The notes beneath the pieces were generated by a model. The model searched no databases and had not been told where the DNA came from. It saw only the letters and a list, made by a program, of their open reading frames with translations. Source: Pyxidicoccus caerfyrddinensis (GTDB lineage: Bacteria > Myxococcota > Myxococcia > Myxococcales > Myxococcaceae). Taken from it: 64,000 bases of DNA. This document shows positions 52,853 through 61,909 of this stretch, piece after piece. The stretch covers positions 62,001-126,000 of the forward strand of contig NZ_JAAIYA010000013.1 in the NCBI RefSeq assembly GCF_010894405.1, in the 5' to 3' direction. Position 1 is the stretch's first letter, and every line of letters begins with the position of its first letter. A program made the translations under genes and the position numbers.

Positions 52853-52910
52853 GGTTCGCCACGTTTTCTTGGAGGAGGCCGCGAAGGGGCATTACGAAAC
52901 GCCACGAGCC

Positions 52911-53492
52911 ATGAGTGAGCCCCAAGCCAGGAAGCTGCCGAAGGCGCAGCGACGCGAGCAGTTGCTCGACATCGCGCAGACCATCGTCCGGGAAGAGGGG
53001 ACCGACGCGCTGACGCTCGGCTACCTGGCCGAGCGTGCCGGCGTGAGCAAGCCCATTGCCTACGAGCACTTCAAGACGCGGTCGGGGTTGTTGATCGCGC
53101 TCTACGCGCAGATCGACGCCCGGCAGGTCAGCGCGCTGCTGGAGGCGCTCGAGCGCACGCGGCGGAAGCTGGAGGACGTCGCCCGGGTGATGAGCACCGC
53201 CTATATGCACTGCTACACGGCGGCCGGTCCGGAGTGGCACGCCATCGCGGCGGCGATGCGAGGCGATGAGGAGATGGAGGCCTTCCACCGGGAGCTGCTC
53301 GACAGCTACGTGGCCATCTACCGCGACGCGCTCGCGCCCTACTCGAAGCTGAAGAAGGACGAGCTCCACCTGCGCTGCGTGGGAATCATCGGCGCGGCGG
53401 AGGCCATCTCCCGCGACATGCTCCAGGGCCGCGTCGACGAGGCCACGGCCGCGGCGACGCTGGCTTCGCTCATCGTCAGCTGGCTGTCCTGA
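52911..53492 (+). CDS. TetR family transcriptional regulator
   Basis: The protein has 193 residues. The N-terminal HTH (about residues 15-60) is EQLLDIAQTIVREEGTDALT, LGYLAERAGVSKPIAYEHFK, TRSGLLIALY. The C-terminal ligand domain is all helical. It is divergent from the duplicated dehydrogenase-like genes with a perfect palindrome between, so it probably represses both itself and them until a ligand binds. ATG 52911 is chosen because the HTH begins about 15 residues later, as usual. The ligand is unknown. Confidence 0.93.
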   Translation: MSEPQARKLPKAQRREQLLDIAQTIVREEGTDALTLGYLAERAGVSKPIAYEHFKTRSGLLIALYAQIDARQVSALLEALERTRRKLEDVARVMSTAYMHCYTAAGPEWHAIAAAMRGDEEMEAFHRELLDSYVAIYRDALAPYSKLKKDELHLRCVGIIGAAEAISRDMLQGRVDEATAAATLASLIVSWLS

Positions 53493-53508
53493 AGCGGCGG
53501 TCCATGCT

Positions 53509-54063
53509 TCACCCGCCCGGCGGGGCAGGTGGCGCGTCGAGCGCGAGCCTCATGCAGACGCGGCTCTCGGAGGGAAGGCCGAACTGCGTTTCCTGGGCGC
53601 GGATGGCGCGCAGCCCAGGACCCTGCTCGTCCTCCTGGAGCACGCGGAAGCCGAGACGCTCGTAGTAGGGGGCATTCCACGGGACGTCCCGGAAGGTGGT
53701 GAGCAGCAGCGCCGGCCAGGCTTCTTCCCGGGCCCACTCTCCCAGGAGTCCGAAGAGCGCGGCGCCCAGCCCCTGTCGCGCATGGGCCGGGTGCACGTCC
53801 GCCTCGACGATGAAGAGGGCGCCGTCCACCGGCTTGCAGATGGCGAAGGCCGCGACGGTTCCTTCCTTCGTCACGGCCACCCAGACGCCACCCTGTTGCT
53901 GGTGCTCCTGGAGTTGCTCGAGCGACTGCACCGGGAGTCCCGCCGCATACGGCTGCGACGAGTGGCGGAACTGTTGTGCCGCGAGGTGTTCGACGTCCGG
54001 GAGTGCCGGGAGCTCCCCGACGAGGGCGCGTCTCAAGGTGTAGCCGCGGTAGCTGCGCTCCAT
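53509..54063 (-). CDS. GNAT family N-acetyltransferase
   Basis: This 184-residue protein has the GNAT motif A region ALFIVEADVHPAHARQGLGA followed by ALFGLLGEWAREEAWPALLL, and the C-terminal WNAPYYERLGFRVLQED. The acetyl-CoA loop is HARQGLGA. ATG 54063 (MERSYRGYTLRRALVGELPA) is the natural start; the frame remains open upstream. The stop is 16 bp from the convergent TetR gene's stop. The substrate is unknown. Confidence 0.92.
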   Translation of the reverse strand: MERSYRGYTLRRALVGELPALPDVEHLAAQQFRHSSQPYAAGLPVQSLEQLQEHQQQGGVWVAVTKEGTVAAFAICKPVDGALFIVEADVHPAHARQGLGAALFGLLGEWAREEAWPALLLTTFRDVPWNAPYYERLGFRVLQEDEQGPGLRAIRAQETQFGLPSESRVCMRLALDAPPAPPGG

Positions 54064-54170
54064 CGCACTCCTCCGTCCATCAACGTCTGGCCACCCCGTG
54101 AGCCCGGCGGCGGCACGCCCTCCGCTTCTTCGCACGGAGCGCGGTGCGAAGCCCAGGAGGGCGCACCCGC

Positions 54171-55235
54171 TCACTGGATTGTTGAAGAGGAGACCTTCAC
54201 CTCGCGGACCTCGCTCCAGGCGGAGGGCTGGCCATCGCCGTTGACGGCGCGTGCCTGAATCTGGGTGCGCTGGTACAGGCCGAGCTGCTCGAAGAGCTCG
54301 CGGCGCTCGCCCTCCGAGCTCGCGGGGATCCGGAAGAGGACCTCGCCAGGGTGGGTTGCCGCGTGCGCCTCGGTGTCGCGGTAGGTCACGGTGATGAGCC
54401 GGTCCCTCGGCAAGTCCTGCCGGATGGGGCCGCTCATCCGGAAGGCCAGCTCGTAGAACACGGGGCAGTTCGCGGGCTGGTTCCCCACGCGGGTGACGGC
54501 CACCTTGTAGCCCTCGTTGTTCGCGCCGGGGTCGGAGGGGGCGCGGCTGTAGCGCCTGGGCGCGGGAGAGGCGGGCGTGGGCGCCCCCGTGCACGCGGGG
54601 GAGATCATGAGGTGCTGCTGCTCCATCATCCGGCGGTAGGAGATGGCCGGGTCCTGCCTGGGCAGGGCCACCCGCCGCGGGCAGCCGGCGTCATCCGTCA
54701 CCTGGTGCGCGGGCGTGCCCGGACACGTGTCGAGCGTGTCCGGGACGAAGTCCCGATCCGCGTCTCCGCTGGCGAGCGCGGACCGCCAGGCCACGTCCGT
54801 GCGGGCGCGGTCGACCTTGCGGTTCCGGTCCCCCACCGCCGCGAGGTACGCCGGGCCGCTCAGCTCGCCGTCGAGGAACTTCAGTGCCAGCTCCCGGAAC
54901 TCGACATTGGCCGCGCCCACCACGGCGGCGCGCTCGGGCGGGACGTCAGGGCCGGCGCAGGAGGCGAGCGCCGTCTGGAAGGCCAGCTCCACCTGCGCCG
55001 GCGACCTGCGCCCCGCCTGCGGCCGCTTTGTCTGGCGCTGCGCAATGGCAATGCAGCGTGCGCGGTCATCCACGCGCCGGATGTCGGGGCCCCGCCGGTT
55101 CAGCGGGCCGATCTCCACGGGCTTCGCCGGCAGCGAGTGTGGGGAGGTGACGGTGTCCGAACGCGAAGGCTGGGGCTGTGCGCCGGCCGCGAAGGCCCAG
55201 AGCGCCACGACGCCCGCCAGCAGTGGGCGGCTCAT
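54171..55235 (-). CDS. secreted protein with thrombospondin type 3-like calcium repeat
   Basis: The protein has 354 residues with a signal peptide (MSRPLLAGVVALWAFAAGAQ). About residues 155-185 read DADRDFVPDTLDTCPGTPAHQ, a thrombospondin type 3 / OmpA-linker calcium-binding repeat. The remainder is not assigned; the C-terminal part may be a fibronectin-like sandwich (YELAFRMSGP, YQRTQIQARAVNGDG). Its ATG overlaps the stop of the upstream gene (ATGA), so it is translationally coupled to the phospholipase-like gene and probably works with it. Confidence 0.75.
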   Translation of the reverse strand: MSRPLLAGVVALWAFAAGAQPQPSRSDTVTSPHSLPAKPVEIGPLNRRGPDIRRVDDRARCIAIAQRQTKRPQAGRRSPAQVELAFQTALASCAGPDVPPERAAVVGAANVEFRELALKFLDGELSGPAYLAAVGDRNRKVDRARTDVAWRSALASGDADRDFVPDTLDTCPGTPAHQVTDDAGCPRRVALPRQDPAISYRRMMEQQHLMISPACTGAPTPASPAPRRYSRAPSDPGANNEGYKVAVTRVGNQPANCPVFYELAFRMSGPIRQDLPRDRLITVTYRDTEAHAATHPGEVLFRIPASSEGERRELFEQLGLYQRTQIQARAVNGDGQPSAWSEVREVKVSSSTIQ

Positions 55236-56947
55236 GGCATCACCTCCGAGGCGGCCGTCAGGAAGGCCAGCTCCGCCGCGACGGCGTTCACCAGCAGCGG
55301 CCGTACCAGCTCGTCCGAGTTGGCGTAGTCCATGTAGTAGGCGACGGCGTCGTCCTTGGAGACGAAGTACTGAGTCGACATCAGCGGATGGAACGGCCAG
55401 TCCTCCTTCAAGTTCTGCTTCACGTAGACCGCCGTCAGCTGCGCCACCGTGGTGACCAGGTCCCTCACGGGTACGTCCTTCGTGTTGCCGTGCTTCTGCC
55501 TCCAGTCGCGGATGAACTCGCGCCAGATGAACGACGTCTCCAGGATGGCGCGGGCCTGGTGGAAGGAGGCCAGCTTGTCTCCGTAGAACATGAGCTCCTC
55601 GTAGCGCCAGTCGATGGCGTCCTCGAAAGGGCGGTGCCCCCAGCCGAAGGTGCCCGTCACGTGCATGGGCACCGTGGCGTCGCCAATGGCATGCAGCGGC
55701 CCCGCCAGCGAGCGCGCCGCCCGCGCCTCGCCCGCGTCCCGGAAATCCTTCCAGCCGGCCCAGGCCACGTTGTCCACGGGGGAGAAGGGCGTGTGCGCCA
55801 TGCTGAGGAACTGCCACTCGTCCTCGCCGCGCATGACGCTGTCCGCGTGTCCGTCATTGGCGCCAGTCACCTGGTAGCGTTGGCAGCCCTGGCTGGTCTC
55901 GTAGTGCACGGTGATTCCGAGGGCATCGGCGAGCGCGCGCGTCCCGACCTCGATGCCGTCCGGGTTGCCGACGACGCCGGCCTGCTCCAGGTGGAAGCCG
56001 GGCAGGGTGTCGTAGGTCGCGCTCCCGTCGGGAGGGGGCGGCAGGGCGATGATGTGGTGCCACAGGCCGACGTATTGCTCGCTCGTGTGGTCACCGAAGC
56101 CCGGAACCAGCCCGTCGACCCATGCGACGGCGCTGCTTCCCTGCTGCTGGCCCTTGTTCCATTCGTCGGTGACGCACTTCTTGCACTCGCCGCCGAAGAA
56201 CGACTTGAGGCAGGTGAGCATGCATTTGTAGGAGATGTACGCGACGCCGGCCCCCGCGCCCGCGATGCCCGCGAGGATCTTCTTGATTTCGCTCAGCCCG
56301 CCCGCGTTCGTCGGGCGAATCCACATGTGGACGTCGTCAATCTCATCGTCCGGGTGGCGGGACCACACGCCCAGCACCGTCCCACCGAAGTCCCGCTGCG
56401 GGCCCTTGTTCACGTGGTTGAAGATGCCCCCCGGCTCCCAGCCGTCCTGGATGCCACACCCGTCGACGTCATCGCTGAGGTAGTCGCCAGCGATGGGCTT
56501 CTTCGTGGCGCCGAGCGTCATCGCCTCGAAGCTGCTCATCGGCTGGCCCCAGCCGACCGTGTCGACCTGGCACTCGGGCTTGCCCGGCTTCGGCAACCCG
56601 CCCTTGAGTCCGCGCAGTCGCGGCAGGGCGGCGCGGACCTCCGCCATGTAGGCCGTCCACCGGGCCTTGAGCTCCGCGTCGGTGACGGACTTGTTCACCG
56701 CCCGCCACGGGCGCAGCGCCGGGAACTCGGAGTCCGCCGAGGAGAGCGCCTTCTCCGAGGCCGGCAGCGGCAGCCCCGGGAGCCGCGTCTGCGAGGGTCC
56801 CTCCTTCTGGACCATCAACATGACCTCGTAGGCATGGTCCGTCAGCTTCCGATGGACCCCGGTGTTGTGGGCCTCCGCGCGCCCGGTCAGACCGAGCGCG
56901 AGCAGCCCTGCCAGCAGCGCGGCGGAAGGAGGGAATGGTCTTGTCAT
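55232..56947 (-). CDS. secreted zinc-dependent phospholipase C-like protein
   Basis: The 571-residue protein has a signal peptide ending near GRAEAHNTGVH. The mature N-terminus (HNTGVHRKLTDHAYEVM) and the internal LHAIGDATVPMHVTGTFGWG followed by HRPFEDAIDWRYEE resemble the His/Asp zinc-binding helices of bacterial phospholipase C/S1-P1-type enzymes. A Cys-rich insert (YKCMLTCLKSFFGGECKKC) is unusual. ATG 56947 gives the signal peptide; the frame extends to 56989. It is coupled to the TSP3-like gene. The enzyme class is inferred from motif spacing; the substrate is unknown. Confidence 0.72.
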   Translation of the reverse strand: MTRPFPPSAALLAGLLALGLTGRAEAHNTGVHRKLTDHAYEVMLMVQKEGPSQTRLPGLPLPASEKALSSADSEFPALRPWRAVNKSVTDAELKARWTAYMAEVRAALPRLRGLKGGLPKPGKPECQVDTVGWGQPMSSFEAMTLGATKKPIAGDYLSDDVDGCGIQDGWEPGGIFNHVNKGPQRDFGGTVLGVWSRHPDDEIDDVHMWIRPTNAGGLSEIKKILAGIAGAGAGVAYISYKCMLTCLKSFFGGECKKCVTDEWNKGQQQGSSAVAWVDGLVPGFGDHTSEQYVGLWHHIIALPPPPDGSATYDTLPGFHLEQAGVVGNPDGIEVGTRALADALGITVHYETSQGCQRYQVTGANDGHADSVMRGEDEWQFLSMAHTPFSPVDNVAWAGWKDFRDAGEARAARSLAGPLHAIGDATVPMHVTGTFGWGHRPFEDAIDWRYEELMFYGDKLASFHQARAILETSFIWREFIRDWRQKHGNTKDVPVRDLVTTVAQLTAVYVKQNLKEDWPFHPLMSTQYFVSKDDAVAYYMDYANSDELVRPLLVNAVAAELAFLTAASEVMP

Positions 56948-57001
56948 TCCACTCGAACGCGGAGGGGCCATTCCCTTCGCCCCGGACACCCTGTCTCCGC
57001 G

Positions 57002-60000
57002 TCAGCCGCGCGTGGGCCCCCTCCGGGTCGCCAGTGACGCGATGACGGCCAGCAGCTCCACGGGCTCGATGGGCTTGGGCACGTGGGTGTTGAACCCGGC
57101 CAGCAGCGCGCGCGTCCTGTCCTCCATGCGGGTGTAGGCCGTGAGGGCGACCGCGGAGATGTCACCGCCCTGTGCGGCCGGCAGGGCGCGCACCCTGGCG
57201 ATGAAGCGGTAGCCGTCCTCCTCGGGCATGCCGATGTCGGAGACGAGCACGTCGAATGGCTCCCTCCGCATCATGGAGAGGGCCTCCTCCGGCGAGCTCG
57301 CCGTGGTGACGAGGCCTCCACAGGTCTCCAGGAGGCTGCGCAAGAGCTCCCGCGTGTCCTCCTCGTCGTCGACGATGAGCAGCCGGAGCCCGACGAGCTG
57401 CGGGGGGCAGTGGCTCTCCTGCGCCTGCAGCGGGCCGCGCAGGGTGGGAGGCACCTGCAGCTCCCGCCGCATGGCCACGGCCTGGGGAAGGCTGACCACG
57501 AAGGTGGCGCCCTGGCCCTCGCCCTCGCTCGCGGCGGACACGGTGCCCCCGTGCAGCTCCACGAGGTGCCGGACGATGGCCAACCCCAGCCCGAGCCCAC
57601 CCGCCTTGCGCGTGGTGCTGCCGTCAGCCTGGCGGAAGCGCTCGAAGACATGGGGCAGGAACTGCGCGGAGATGCCCTGGCCCGTGTCCGCGACGGAGAC
57701 CTCCACCGAGGAGTCACGCCGCTCCACCAGCACCTGGACGCGGCCTCCCTTGGGGGTGAACTTCACGGCGTTGGAGAGCAGGTTCCACACCACCTGCTGC
57801 AGCCGGCTCGCGTCGCCCATGATGGTTCCGGCGGAGTCGAGCGCGGCCTGGATGCGGATGCCCTTCGCCTCGGCAGCGGGCCGCAGCGACTCGAGCGCCG
57901 CCTCGACCACGTGGCTCACGTCGACGGACGACACCTCCAGCTTCAGCTTGCCCGTCATGATGCGGCTCACGTCGAGCAGGTCCTCGATGAGCTGCCCCTG
58001 GGCGCGCGCGTTGCGCTCCACGGTGGCGAGCGCCCGCTCCCGCTTGTCTGCTGGGAGGGTGCCCGTGCGCAGCAACTGCACCCAGCCCAGCACCGCGGTC
58101 AGCGGGGTGCGCAGCTCGTGCGAGACGGTGGCGAGGAACTCGTCCTTGAGCTGGTTGGCTTCCTCCGCCTCCTCGCGCGCCGCGCGCTCGCGCGCGAGCA
58201 AGCCCTCCCGCTCCGCCTCCATCCGCTTCTGCTCGCGGATGTCCCGGCTGACGGTGGCGATGCCCGTCTGGCGCTGCGTGCCCTGCTCCATGAGCGCGAA
58301 GGCGTTGTACTGCGCCGGAATGGCCTCTCCGGTCTGGAAGTGCCGGAAGCGGAACTCGCTCTCCCACCGGCCGCCATTGAGGAGCGTGGGCGCGATGTGG
58401 CTTGCGACGAACGGCCGGTCCTCCGGCAGGAAGAAGTCGCGCAACTGGTAGCGCGTGACGTCCTCATGGTGCCCCAGGCCCAGCAGCCGCCGCCCCGCCT
58501 CGTTCACCCACTGCGCCCGGCCCTCCGCGTCGCCCACGCCGATGAAGTCGGTGGACTGCTCGACGATGGTCGCCAGGCGCTCACGCTCCAGCTCCGCCTT
58601 CCGCTGCTCCGTCACGTCCTGCAGGGTGCCGACGACGCGGTCCGGCAGCCCCCGCGAATCGAAGTGCGTCTTCACCATGGCCAGGATGGAGCGCTCGACT
58701 TCGTCCCAGCCCCGCACGCGGCACTCCAGCCGGACCGCCTCCGCACCCGGGCGCAGCGCCTGCTCGATGATGGTCCGCGCCCTGTCCACGTCCCCGGGAT
58801 GGATGCGGGCGACGGTCTCCGGGCCCGTGGGCGTGCGGCCCGGGGGCAGGCCGACGAGCTGGAGCGCCCGGTCGTCCCACTCGAGCACGCCGCGCGCGTA
58901 TTGCAGCTCGACGACTCCGAGCTGACCGGCTTCGAGCGCCATCCGCAGCCGCTCCTCGCTCGCACGGAGGGCGGACTCCGCCTGGGCGCGCCGGGCCACT
59001 TCCGCCTCGGCCTGGGCGCGGGCGGCCTGCTCGCGCGCGAACATCTCGCGCTCGGCGCGCTTCTCCTGTTCCAGGGACAGCTGGGTGGCCAGCTCCCGGG
59101 CCAGGTCCTCGAAGAACCGGCGGTAGGCGCTGTCGAAGCGCAGCCGGGGGCTGATGCCGAGGACGACCGCGCCCCGGAGGTCCTCCGGGCCCGTGCGCCG
59201 CATGGGCAGGGCGAGCGCGCGCTCGGTGGGCTCGGGCCAGGGGCCGAAGTGGCGCGCCCCGAGGAGCGTCTCCACCGAGTCGATCATCACCGGCGCGCCC
59301 GACTCCACGGCCTGGCGGGCGACGTCCGTGATTCGGGCGAGGCCCGCCGTGTCGTGCTCCAGGAGCCCGTCGAGGCCCGTGGTCGTCGCGAGCTCCAGCC
59401 GCTGGCCGTCCTTGTCCGAGTGGAAGATGAGCGCGAAGGGAATGTCCTTCGCGTTGCCGGCGAGGGCGCGCATGGCCTCCATCGCCGCGCCTTCCGGCGA
59501 GTCGCCCCTGGGCGCGAAGGCGCGGAGCGTCTCCAGGCGCCGCTCGCCCAGCACGACGTCGGTGACCTCGAAGACGGGCTGGAGGACTCCCGCGATGGCC
59601 CCCTGGTCATCGCGCAGCGGGCTGAAGTCGAAGGTGAAGTACGCCTCCTCGTTGAAGCCATGCCGGGTGAGGAGGAAGAAGGTCTTCTCCACCTGGATGA
59701 CCTCACCCCTCTCCAGCACCTTGCGCATCCAGGGGTGGATGACGGGGTAGGTGTCCGGCCAGCACTCGCGGTAGGTGGAGCCCAGGTACCGCGGGTGCCG
59801 GGGACCCATGATGACCGCGTAGCCGTCGTTGTAGAGCTGCACCAGCTCGTCACCCCAGAAGATGATGGCCGGGGCCGGCATCTCCAGGATCATGGCGACG
59901 TAGGTCCTCAGGCTCTGCGGCCAGGACTCGACGGGGCCGAGCTTCGTGCGGCTCCAGTCGTGCGAGCGGAGCAGGGCGCCCAGCTCGCCACCAGGGGCAG

Positions 60001-60031
60001 GGGGTTCGGAGGGGGAGGTGAGGTGTTTCAC
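57002..60031 (-). CDS. hybrid histidine kinase (PAS/GAF/PAS/PAS-HK-REC)
   Basis: This 1009-residue cytoplasmic sensor kinase has an N-terminal PAS-like domain (about residues 40-165), a GAF-like region (about 190-345), a coiled coil (about 350-385) and two PAS domains (about 385-500 and 505-640). The HisKA H-box is EFLATVSHELRTPLTAVLGW, the N-box VVWNLLSNAVKFTP and the G-box GGLGLGLAIVRHLVELHGG. A C-terminal receiver follows (LLIVDDEED; phospho-acceptor in VLVSDIGMPEEDG; Lys in HVPKPIEP). No transmembrane segment is seen. The phosphorelay partner is not adjacent. The signal is unknown. Confidence 0.93.
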   Translation of the reverse strand: MKHLTSPSEPPAPGGELGALLRSHDWSRTKLGPVESWPQSLRTYVAMILEMPAPAIIFWGDELVQLYNDGYAVIMGPRHPRYLGSTYRECWPDTYPVIHPWMRKVLERGEVIQVEKTFFLLTRHGFNEEAYFTFDFSPLRDDQGAIAGVLQPVFEVTDVVLGERRLETLRAFAPRGDSPEGAAMEAMRALAGNAKDIPFALIFHSDKDGQRLELATTTGLDGLLEHDTAGLARITDVARQAVESGAPVMIDSVETLLGARHFGPWPEPTERALALPMRRTGPEDLRGAVVLGISPRLRFDSAYRRFFEDLARELATQLSLEQEKRAEREMFAREQAARAQAEAEVARRAQAESALRASEERLRMALEAGQLGVVELQYARGVLEWDDRALQLVGLPPGRTPTGPETVARIHPGDVDRARTIIEQALRPGAEAVRLECRVRGWDEVERSILAMVKTHFDSRGLPDRVVGTLQDVTEQRKAELERERLATIVEQSTDFIGVGDAEGRAQWVNEAGRRLLGLGHHEDVTRYQLRDFFLPEDRPFVASHIAPTLLNGGRWESEFRFRHFQTGEAIPAQYNAFALMEQGTQRQTGIATVSRDIREQKRMEAEREGLLARERAAREEAEEANQLKDEFLATVSHELRTPLTAVLGWVQLLRTGTLPADKRERALATVERNARAQGQLIEDLLDVSRIMTGKLKLEVSSVDVSHVVEAALESLRPAAEAKGIRIQAALDSAGTIMGDASRLQQVVWNLLSNAVKFTPKGGRVQVLVERRDSSVEVSVADTGQGISAQFLPHVFERFRQADGSTTRKAGGLGLGLAIVRHLVELHGGTVSAASEGEGQGATFVVSLPQAVAMRRELQVPPTLRGPLQAQESHCPPQLVGLRLLIVDDEEDTRELLRSLLETCGGLVTTASSPEEALSMMRREPFDVLVSDIGMPEEDGYRFIARVRALPAAQGGDISAVALTAYTRMEDRTRALLAGFNTHVPKPIEPVELLAVIASLATRRGPTRG

Positions 60032-60242
60032 GGGCGGTCGGGTGCGGAGGCAGGCTGCGCTATCTAGCGACGAAGAGTGCCTCGTGCCGGCCGGTGGAAG
60101 GGGGCTGAATCGAAACGGAGCGGGGGACCGGGCGCCCGGACTGCCGCCAACGTCGGGCCATGAACATCACGCGCGCTCCTCTCATGATGCCATGTTAATC
60201 TGGAAAAGCAGTACTTACTGAAAACCATCGTCGAGAGGGCAC
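60032..60242 (+). promoter_or_regulatory. upstream region of the small lipoprotein gene
   Basis: The last 60 bp before ATG 60243 are AT-rich (GTTAATCTGGAAAAGCAGTA, near 60193-60212) and contain GAGAGGG as the Shine-Dalgarno sequence at 60232-60238. A plus-strand promoter is likely here, but no clean -35/-10 pair can be fixed. The left part is GC-rich and featureless. Confidence 0.4.
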
Positions 60243-60536
60243 ATGAAGACCAACATCATGATTGTGGGAGCGATGCTCTGCGCGGGGCTGGTGTCGGCGG
60301 GGTGTGGCGGGCCGGAAGTGGACGCGGAGGTCTCGACGGAGGCCGAGCTGGAGTCGCGCGAGGATGCACTGCCGGACTGTGGCGGCCGGGAGTACGAGAT
60401 CACCTACTACGCGGAGCCCGAGCACCTCACCTACGTGGGGAACATCGTCTGCACCTGCAACTCCTCGGGCTCGCAGGTCTTCGGCAGTCGTTCGCCGTAC
60501 TTCGAGCGGTGGGATGGCGCGCTCTGCAGCATCTGA
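60243..60536 (+). CDS. small Cys-containing lipoprotein (DUF6289-like)
   Basis: The protein has 97 residues. A lipoprotein signal (MLCAGLVSAGCGG) precedes a short acidic propeptide-like stretch and a compact domain: CGGREYEITYYAEPEHLTYV, NIVCTCNSSGSQVFGSRSPY. The pattern (YY, then C-x-C, then G-x-x-x-P-Y) resembles DUF6289, a family of small exported proteins of unknown role. A good Shine-Dalgarno sequence (GAGAGGG) precedes the ATG. The related-style gene at 60689 lies 150 bp downstream. Confidence 0.75.
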   Translation: MKTNIMIVGAMLCAGLVSAGCGGPEVDAEVSTEAELESREDALPDCGGREYEITYYAEPEHLTYVGNIVCTCNSSGSQVFGSRSPYFERWDGALCSI

Positions 60537-60688
60537 TGGGCGGGACGTGCGGGCGGGAGCTGACCTCCCGCCCCATGCCCTGGGTCCATGATGAATCATC
60601 GGCTTGTTGTGAATACACTGAGCTTCCAGGGCAGCCCGTGATATGGGTTTGGCGCGCTCCAGCGCAAACCCACTCCATGGAGAAACTC

Positions 60689-60985
60689 GTGAATTCATTC
60701 ATTCGGAAGAGCTCGTCGCTTCTGCCCCTGCTGTTCGGGCTGGTGCTGGGTGCCTGTGGTGGTGTTCCCGCCGAGAGCCCCGCGCTGACCGATGAGTCCG
60801 TGGACACCGCCGAGGCCGCGCTGTGTGCCGATGGAACCTGCAACTGTGTCGCGCCGGACTGCGACGCCCTGAACTGGACGTTCTGTGGGAAGGGCACTGG
60901 CACGAAGGTGTGCTCCTGGAACACCGGCACCACCTGCGCGACCGCCAACTGCACCTGCTCGAATCAGAGATGGATCTGCCCCTGA
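60689..60985 (+). CDS. small cysteine-rich lipoprotein
   Basis: The protein has 98 residues from GTG 60689, which has GGAG 6 nt upstream; ATG 60677 in the same frame lacks a Shine-Dalgarno sequence. The signal ends in lipobox LGAC. The C-terminal 55 residues contain ten Cys (CADGTCNCVAPDC; FCGKGTGTKVCSW; CATANCTCSNQRWIC), probably disulfide-bonded. No family is recognised; such small Cys-rich secreted proteins are numerous in myxobacteria. It is followed by a perfect hairpin at 61053. Confidence 0.7.
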   Translation: MNSFIRKSSSLLPLLFGLVLGACGGVPAESPALTDESVDTAEAALCADGTCNCVAPDCDALNWTFCGKGTGTKVCSWNTGTTCATANCTCSNQRWICP

Positions 60986-61052
60986 TTGGGGCGGTAATCC
61001 CTATCGAATGATGCGTGCAGGCGCACGCCGCTGAGCAATGTCAGGGATTCAG

Positions 61053-61077
61053 CGGGCCTGGCGGATGTCCAGGCCCG
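61053..61077. terminator. 9-bp hairpin between convergent genes
   Basis: CGGGCCTGG (61053-61061) pairs with CCAGGCCCG (61069-61077) around a 7-nt loop, between the Cys-rich lipoprotein gene (ends 60985) and the minus-strand gene (ends 61134). No U-run follows on either strand. Confidence 0.6.
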
Positions 61078-61133
61078 GTGTCGACACAGGGGCCCGCGTA
61101 TCCCAATGACAGTCCACGGAGAATCACCCGCTC

Positions 61134-61808
61134 TCAGAACCGGCCGGTGACGCCGCCCATGAAGCCGCCGTGCGGCGTGGGGCCGAAGGCGGGCGTCACG
61201 GGGAGACGGCCTGCCGTCAGCGAGAAGTGCGAAGAGGGGCCCGGGTCCGTGCTCCCGGACAGCTCGAAGCCCACCACCGCGCCCATGGCGGGCAGGGACA
61301 GCAGTCCGATGGGCCCCAGCGTGTCGTTGTCCACGGACAGCGCAAACAACCCCGCGCCCGTGCCAATGAGGGCGCCGATGAGGGTGCTCAGCAAGCCGCC
61401 CCTGCCTCGCATCGCCTTGCCCACGCCCCATGTCGCGAACGTGGCGCCGAGCGCCATGCCGGACAGGCCGAAGAGCGCCGCCGTGGTGCAGTCCGTCTCG
61501 AAGAGGGAGCACTCCGTCGTCACCACGCCGACCACGAGCCCCGCCAGGCCTCCCACCATCATTCCCGCGCCACCCGACAGCGTCTCCAGGAGGATGCGGG
61601 GCGCGGCGGGGATTCCCTCGTCGGCCTTCAGGGGCTCGGGCCGCACGGACGTCGGGGCGAAGGACTCCGGCTCCGCCTGCTCCGGCGCGGGCACGAGCGG
61701 CGGCGCCACCAGCGAGTCATCCGTGGGCGCGGGGGAGGCGGTGTCCTGAGCGAGCGCCTGGCGGGGCAGGAGCGCACACACGAAGAGGATGGCGAGAAGG
61801 CGGGACAT
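61134..61808 (-). CDS. exported Gly-rich membrane protein, unknown
   Basis: The 224-residue protein has a signal peptide (MSRLLAILFVCALLPRQALAQ) and a Pro/Glu-rich segment. It then has three or four Gly-rich hydrophobic segments (GGAGMMVGGLAGLVVGVV; ALFGLSGMALGATFATWGVG; STLIGALIGTGAGLFALS) like glycine-zipper membrane helices, and a short beta-like tail ending in Phe. An outer-membrane location is possible. No family is recognised. It is monocistronic. Confidence 0.7.
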   Translation of the reverse strand: MSRLLAILFVCALLPRQALAQDTASPAPTDDSLVAPPLVPAPEQAEPESFAPTSVRPEPLKADEGIPAAPRILLETLSGGAGMMVGGLAGLVVGVVTTECSLFETDCTTAALFGLSGMALGATFATWGVGKAMRGRGGLLSTLIGALIGTGAGLFALSVDNDTLGPIGLLSLPAMGAVVGFELSGSTDPGPSSHFSLTAGRLPVTPAFGPTPHGGFMGGVTGRF

Positions 61809-61909
61809 GGGGAAAACGCTACCGCGAAAACGCGTGCGGACAAGAGGGCCGTCCAGCGACAGGGAGTGCCTTGACGGCGCGGCGCGAGCCCCCCATCCTG
61901 CCGCGCCCC

